A stretch of DNA of 64,000 bases, from NCBI GenBank assembly GCA_002205965.3, contig NADL03000675.1, positions 744,001-808,000 on the forward strand. Reading direction: 5' to 3'. Position numbers and translations under genes: made by a program. Under the pieces are notes generated by a model, which worked only from the letters and a program-made list of their open reading frames with translations, was not told the origin of the DNA and ran no database searches. How positions within the stretch are numbered: position 1 is the first letter of the stretch; the number at the start of each line of letters is the position of its first letter. The stretch is from Kappaphycus alvarezii. Its lineage: Eukaryota > Rhodophyta > Florideophyceae > Gigartinales > Solieriaceae. Of this stretch, positions 60,080-64,000 are shown piece by piece.

Positions 60080-61720
60080 GCTTAAAATAGGATGGGTGAA
60101 TCTAGATTCTTTCCAAGATTCACTCTGTACTCACAGTCTGTACGGGTCTATTACCATACAGTAAGTACAGTACAGTAAAGTACAACAGCACGGTACACTA
60201 TTATTCCCTTTTGTTGACCTTTTCCCAGGGCCCTGCTGTGGCACCTGTTTCAATTCATTCATTTCAATGGTAGTATGGTCCTATTTGCTCTCACCAATTA
60301 GCATCGAACAAGTCAGAACTCGGTTATCTCAAATAACTACAGAGACGCCACACTTCTTTTTCACGCACGAGAAAAATAATCTCGATAACTTGGCCGATTT
60401 TTCTGTTGTGAATCGATTTTTCAAGAGGGTTGGTATTCAAAATAGTGCTCACTGTGTCATACTGCATTTCAAACGTATGCCACGCACCAACCTCTAATTT
60501 TTTGGTCAATATAGAAAGATACGTACTGTAAGGCACAGCATGATAATATCGAGTTTGCCCAATTCAATGCACGTATAGTAGCATTACAGAACTGTACAGT
60601 AGAGGAGAGCCAACTGCTTGTACATGTCGTACAGTTGTGTATGTTTCACTCGGTCAGCTACAACTTGTGCAGTACGTTATGCGTAGGTAGCGCACTATGC
60701 TTTATGGTCGACAAAGGTCAGAACCAACCAGTGGTGGCCTGTTCTGAATGATGATATCGCGCGTCGATTGAGACGCTCAACGTTCCAAAACTGTAGTTAC
60801 AGTGATCGACTTTGCAGTGATCTCTACAGTATGAGAGAGATCGATCGTTGTGTTGGTCCTCAAATACGGTAAATGTCAAAAAAAAAACCGACCTCCCAAA
60901 TTACAGTCTCAATCTTCTGTCAGCTGTTTTACTCGTTATGTCGAAAGCGCTCGCTGTATAGTGCGCTGAGAACGCCTGCACCTCTTTGCACTACTTGAAT
61001 GGCCTGGAGGCATAGGAAAACACCATCGCTCAAAATACATACTGTACGTTGGTGCGCCATATACATATATGTTTTTTGAGTTTACCACATTTCGTGCAGC
61101 AACGTCACGTACAGTTTAAATTAGCTGCCGTACTACTGTACTAAAGTGCTTGAAAGTATTAAGTCGGAATAAGGTGGGACAACCAAGCCGTTGTGCATAC
61201 AAGACAGAATCAAAATGTCGCTAAATTTCAAGGCTTAGGGTGGAAAAGGCAGACGGGCGGCGTTAGCGGCGAGTCTGAAAACAACCCGACGGTTTTTGCT
61301 TTGGTTAGGCGAGTAAAATGGGTTGAACTAAATTGTTGATGGTATTCTACCTCGATGCCCCAGGCGGCGAGGCCTTTTATCTGCATGCAGATGATGCAGT
61401 TGTATCCTGCAGTGAACACGATAGATACTTCCTCTAGCACACCTGTGTACTTCTCTACTAGCGATCCGATCCCTAGCGGATGTTCTAGAGCACCCTACTC
61501 TAAGACAAGCACTAGCAGTGTGTCTAACTCAGTGTTAACAGATGACTAGGACAGGGAAAATATAGACCAAGTAGACTAAAATAGGAGAAAAGGGCAAAAT
61601 AGCTACAGTATCCTGTAAATTGTAAATAGAACACGTATAAATTGCTAACTACTAAACAGTATTAGGCACTGTACTTATAGTTTCCACAACAAAGCAGTAA
61701 CAGCAATTTTCATTCTATCG
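60080..61720. other. Spacer without supported genes
   Basis: GTAC palindromes at 60150-60200 and around 60600. A plus-strand stretch near 61372-61410 reads AFYLHADDAVVSCSEHDRYF, which could be a worn RT palm (..ADD) of the non-LTR relic starting at 61726; the evidence is too thin to extend that feature. Confidence 0.35.
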
Positions 61721-61725
61721 TGATG

Positions 61726-62700
61726 CACAGTACAATGCAGCGCTCAATTTCGCAGCATATGCTGCAAGCATAATTGCCGCCGAGCTGCTGCGGCGCCCTA
61801 AGAACAGAAGTGAGACTGAACATCGATACGCTGAAGCGGATACACAACTCTGGGAGTTTGTCCGACGGCTCCCTGCGTCCGTCACAAATGATGGCAGTCT
61901 TCCGGAAACACTGACAGCGGCAAGCCTCGCAGCCAAGCCCGATAGTACACACAACAATCTACATCGAGCCTGGTGCGAGTAGGCAGCAAAGTTCTTCAAG
62001 AAGGACGACGAATGGACGAGGTTGCCAAACCCCATATCGCATTCAGAAGCAGATATTCGGCAAAGAATTCGACGTCATGCATACTTGGAAACGCAGGCAG
62101 GGGCCTTCCTCACCGCACACCCCGCTGTAGTCAACCGAACGTCCAACGAGATGTGGACAGTGATGCTACGCCGTCACCTAGGAGTTCGCGTGTTTGACGA
62201 CCCGCACCGCTGCAGTGCGCTGAGTGCCATAGGCCATGGATCTCTTAGGGGACCATGAAGCAGACCTTTGTAACAAAGGTCTCGGGTGGGCCAACCGGCA
62301 CACAGCAGTTGTGAGAGTACTTGGGAGAGAGCTGTCTAAAGCAGCAGGAGTTGGCGTCCAATATGAGGTCAAATACCTACTCCCCGGGCTGAATGCGCGA
62401 CCCGCGGATATTCTGGCGCACCCGCGATCCGATGCATTGAAAACCCCCCCCTCTTCCTGTGGCCTACGACATCACCATATCCTCGCTATTGCAGTGCTAT
62501 ATGTCAATAAGAGCACGAAAAGCGCGAGCCGTTGCCAACGCAGCAGACGAGCGGAAGAAGAGGGATCTAGCCACGAAAGTGGCTGCTATTCCTGGCGACG
62601 TCCTGCCTGGAAGATTAAGATTAGGATGGGATTTTGTGCCGCTGGCTCTTGACTCGTAAGGATCACCTTCTGAGACATCATCAAAGGTCATAGAGAAATA
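61726..62700 (+). pseudogene. Non-LTR retrotransposon relic 3 (C-terminal part)
   Basis: The plus strand carries only the C-terminal half of the same clade as the two other relics. Helical connection sequence (NAALNFAAYAASIIAAELLR; later RLPNPISHSEADIRQRIRRH and VNRTSNEMWTVMLRRHLGVR) leads to AMDLLGDHEADLCNKGLGWA (about 62232-62290), the '..GDH...C' motif. RPADILAHPRSD follows and then, one frame over, ITISSLLQCYMSIRARKARA and RLRLGWDFVPLALDS (about 62612-62656) with SETSSKVIEKYAAAVASRSG just past it. There are shifts near 61980, 62230 and 62450. It is truncated at the 5' end, as expected for incomplete target-primed reverse transcription. Confidence 0.68.
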
Positions 62701-62894
62701 CGCGGCAGCTGTCGCATCGCGCAGCGGATGTTCTCCGGGGGGATGAAGACCCGCTTATACCAGAAACAAAGCTACGCTATTTGGTGCACAAGTGCGGCGT
62801 CAGTAATATGCCGAGCCCCGCAGCATGCAGTAGTTAGTCAACCTGCAGTATTCAAGATGAATTTTGTAGCGACTTCACCGTGTTGCATATACAT

Positions 62895-63000
62895 TTGCAC
62901 ATACTGTACATATTACGGTACAGTGATAAAAATCCTGAAGTACTGTACTGTACAGCACAGTACAGGTGTACAGTATAGTACTGTACTGTACTGTACAGAG
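62895..63000. repeat. GTAC-palindrome array
   Basis: Nearly continuous TACTGTACTGTACAG words (densest 62936-62999). It is the same motif family as the arrays at 1265-1550, 8384-8460, 39780-39990, 56868-56912 and 60150-60200. Confidence 0.8.
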
Positions 63001-63170
63001 ACTAAACACAGCCTTGCGCAACCCATTCAACTGTATAGACGAAAATAGGCAAAATGTACAAAGTTTATGGGCACGTCCATACTGTACCAGGTACAATACA
63101 ATATCCCCAATATGAGAACACTTTGCTGTATTACTGTAATGCCGTGGTCTGTACACTACTGTTTATTGTA

Positions 63171-64000
63171 TCAAAGAAAAGAAAAAGGATCAAAATCCTC
63201 ACTGCCGCGAAGGATACATTTCATGATATTGATCGCTTCCGTAGCTGTAAGCGCTTCCACCCCCCCTAGTACCACTTTCTGCTTCAACGTCTCTCCGATC
63301 CCGTCCCCCGTCATCGATGCGTTCAGCACGCTGGCCTTGTCGACCGCCCTCATCCAACGCCCTTTCGACACCCTCGCTTCGTCTTTCCTCCACAGCTTTC
63401 CCGCTTCGCTTCTTTTATCATCACCATCTTTTTCGCCATCAACTCTCTTCTCAACACCGACATCTCCACCCTCCCATCCGCCCCTTTCTCACATCCATTC
63501 CCATCCCTTTTCGTGCCTCCGCACTAGTAGCACCCACCCCCCACTTCCCTCCTCTTTTACACTTCCATTTCCAGTCTTCTTCCCATCATCCTCATCCACA
63601 TTACTCGCGTCACACGACTTGAGTCGTCCAAACACATCACTTTCTGTGCCTTCTTCCTCTATGGCTTGCCGTCCAAAGTTCGAGCTACCCCGTCCATTCA
63701 GACGTCGACCTTCCCTCCCAATTCCTCGTCGGTGATCCCGCCCTTCATTTCTCCTCCCCGTCTGCTCATCACCCGCTCCGCGCCTCCAAGTTATTCCGAT
63801 TCCTCACATTCTCATGCCCATCTTTCTCCCTCATTTCCGCCACACGACCATTCCCAGACCCGTCGTCACTGTGTCCATTATCCACAGCCTCGTTCCTCTC
63901 TCGTCCGTTCCTCTCTCCATCCTGATGGCAGACCTTCCTTCCATTTCCCTACGGTCTGAAAATCCTGTTTCCACGTTAACCCCCTCCCCAGTTCTGCACC
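63171..64000 (-). CDS. Acidic hypothetical protein, 5' part beyond window
   Basis: The minus strand ends with a coherent C-terminus: GRWMRAVDKASVLNASMTGD, TLKQKVVLGGVEALTATEAI, NIMKCILRGSEDFDPFSFL and TGA at 63171. The frame is open back to about 63476. It is joined, through likely shifts at GGGG (near 63475) and GGGGGG (near 63520), to acidic upstream sequence (IEEEGTESDVFGRLKSCDAS, NVDEDDGKKTGNGSVKEEG). The overlapping plus-strand frame of 222 codons is Ser/Pro/His-rich and is the usual shadow of a Glu/Lys/Gly-rich gene. It looks like a nuclear acidic protein. I do not recognise the family, though the 'ATEAI..MK.I..G...FDPFSF' ending seems conserved rather than random. Confidence 0.5.

Noticed and set aside
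63067..63735. 222-codon plus-strand Ser/Pro/His-rich ORF
   Set aside because: Composition typical of the antisense of a Glu/Lys/Gly-rich gene. The minus strand carries the more protein-like C-terminus.
1..64000. tRNA or rRNA genes
   Set aside because: I looked for GGTTCGA-type B boxes and cloverleaf arms (for example near 18868 and 55752) and found none with matching acceptor stems; no rRNA-like conserved blocks seen.

Overview
This window is eukaryotic nuclear DNA. It is dominated by decayed transposable elements (TEs), and a few probable host genes sit near its two ends. The evidence is TEs of eukaryotic-only families, TE relics nested and adjacent on both strands, long gene-free stretches, AT-rich spacers and arrays of short GTAC palindromes. 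I found no bacterial operons, Shine-Dalgarno-led genes, CRISPR arrays, rRNA or tRNA. The probable host genes show no obvious introns. Several TEs (a chromodomain Gypsy, a PiggyBac, a pogo-like DDE element, a DUF7869-type element) recall families I associate with oomycetes. The glycerol-facilitator-type aquaporin looks more like those of red algae or diatoms. An alga (red or stramenopile) or an oomycete relative is my best guess from memory, and I cannot name the species.

Layout: 1-1126 (-) WD40-repeat gene running off the left edge. 1.1-2.5 kb GTAC-palindrome spacer. 3.0-5.4 kb (-) non-LTR retrotransposon relic. 5.6-6.1 kb (-) unrecognised helical/gag-like fragment. 6.4-7.2 kb (+) pogo-like DDE transposase relic. 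9.4-10.2 kb (+) Myb/SANT-like transposon-associated ORF. 11.5-16.5 kb a two-ORF unit I cannot classify, with inverted and tandem repeats at its ends (the best candidate here for something undescribed). 19.4-20.3 kb (-) DDE_Tnp_4 relic. 22-24.7 kb (-) Copia relic. 25.27-30.92 kb (+) near-complete chromodomain Gypsy element with both LTRs. 35.6-39.7 kb (-) Copia with both LTRs. 41-44 kb unrecognised broken ORFs. 45.5-46.7 kb (-) DUF7869-type transposase relic. 47.8-49.4 kb (-) PiggyBac relic. 49.7-52.4 kb Harbinger transposase (+) with its partner Myb-like gene (-). 52.7-54.3 kb long palindrome, 19-bp minisatellite, two-zinc-finger ORF and A-rich tail. 54.5-56.7 kb (-) and 61.7-62.7 kb (+) two more non-LTR relics of the same clade as the first. 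57.1-57.4 kb tandem repeats. 58.6-60.1 kb (-) aquaporin and an overlapping upstream ORF. 63.2-64 kb (-) the 3' part of an acidic host-like gene.

Many conserved ORFs break by single-base shifts at homopolymers, including the WD40 gene, the Myb ORF, the right-edge gene and gag. The two Gypsy LTRs also differ mostly by homopolymer length. Part of the apparent pseudogenisation may therefore be sequence error rather than decay. Calls marked pseudogene should be read with that in mind. All family assignments are from motif recognition by eye; no database search was possible.
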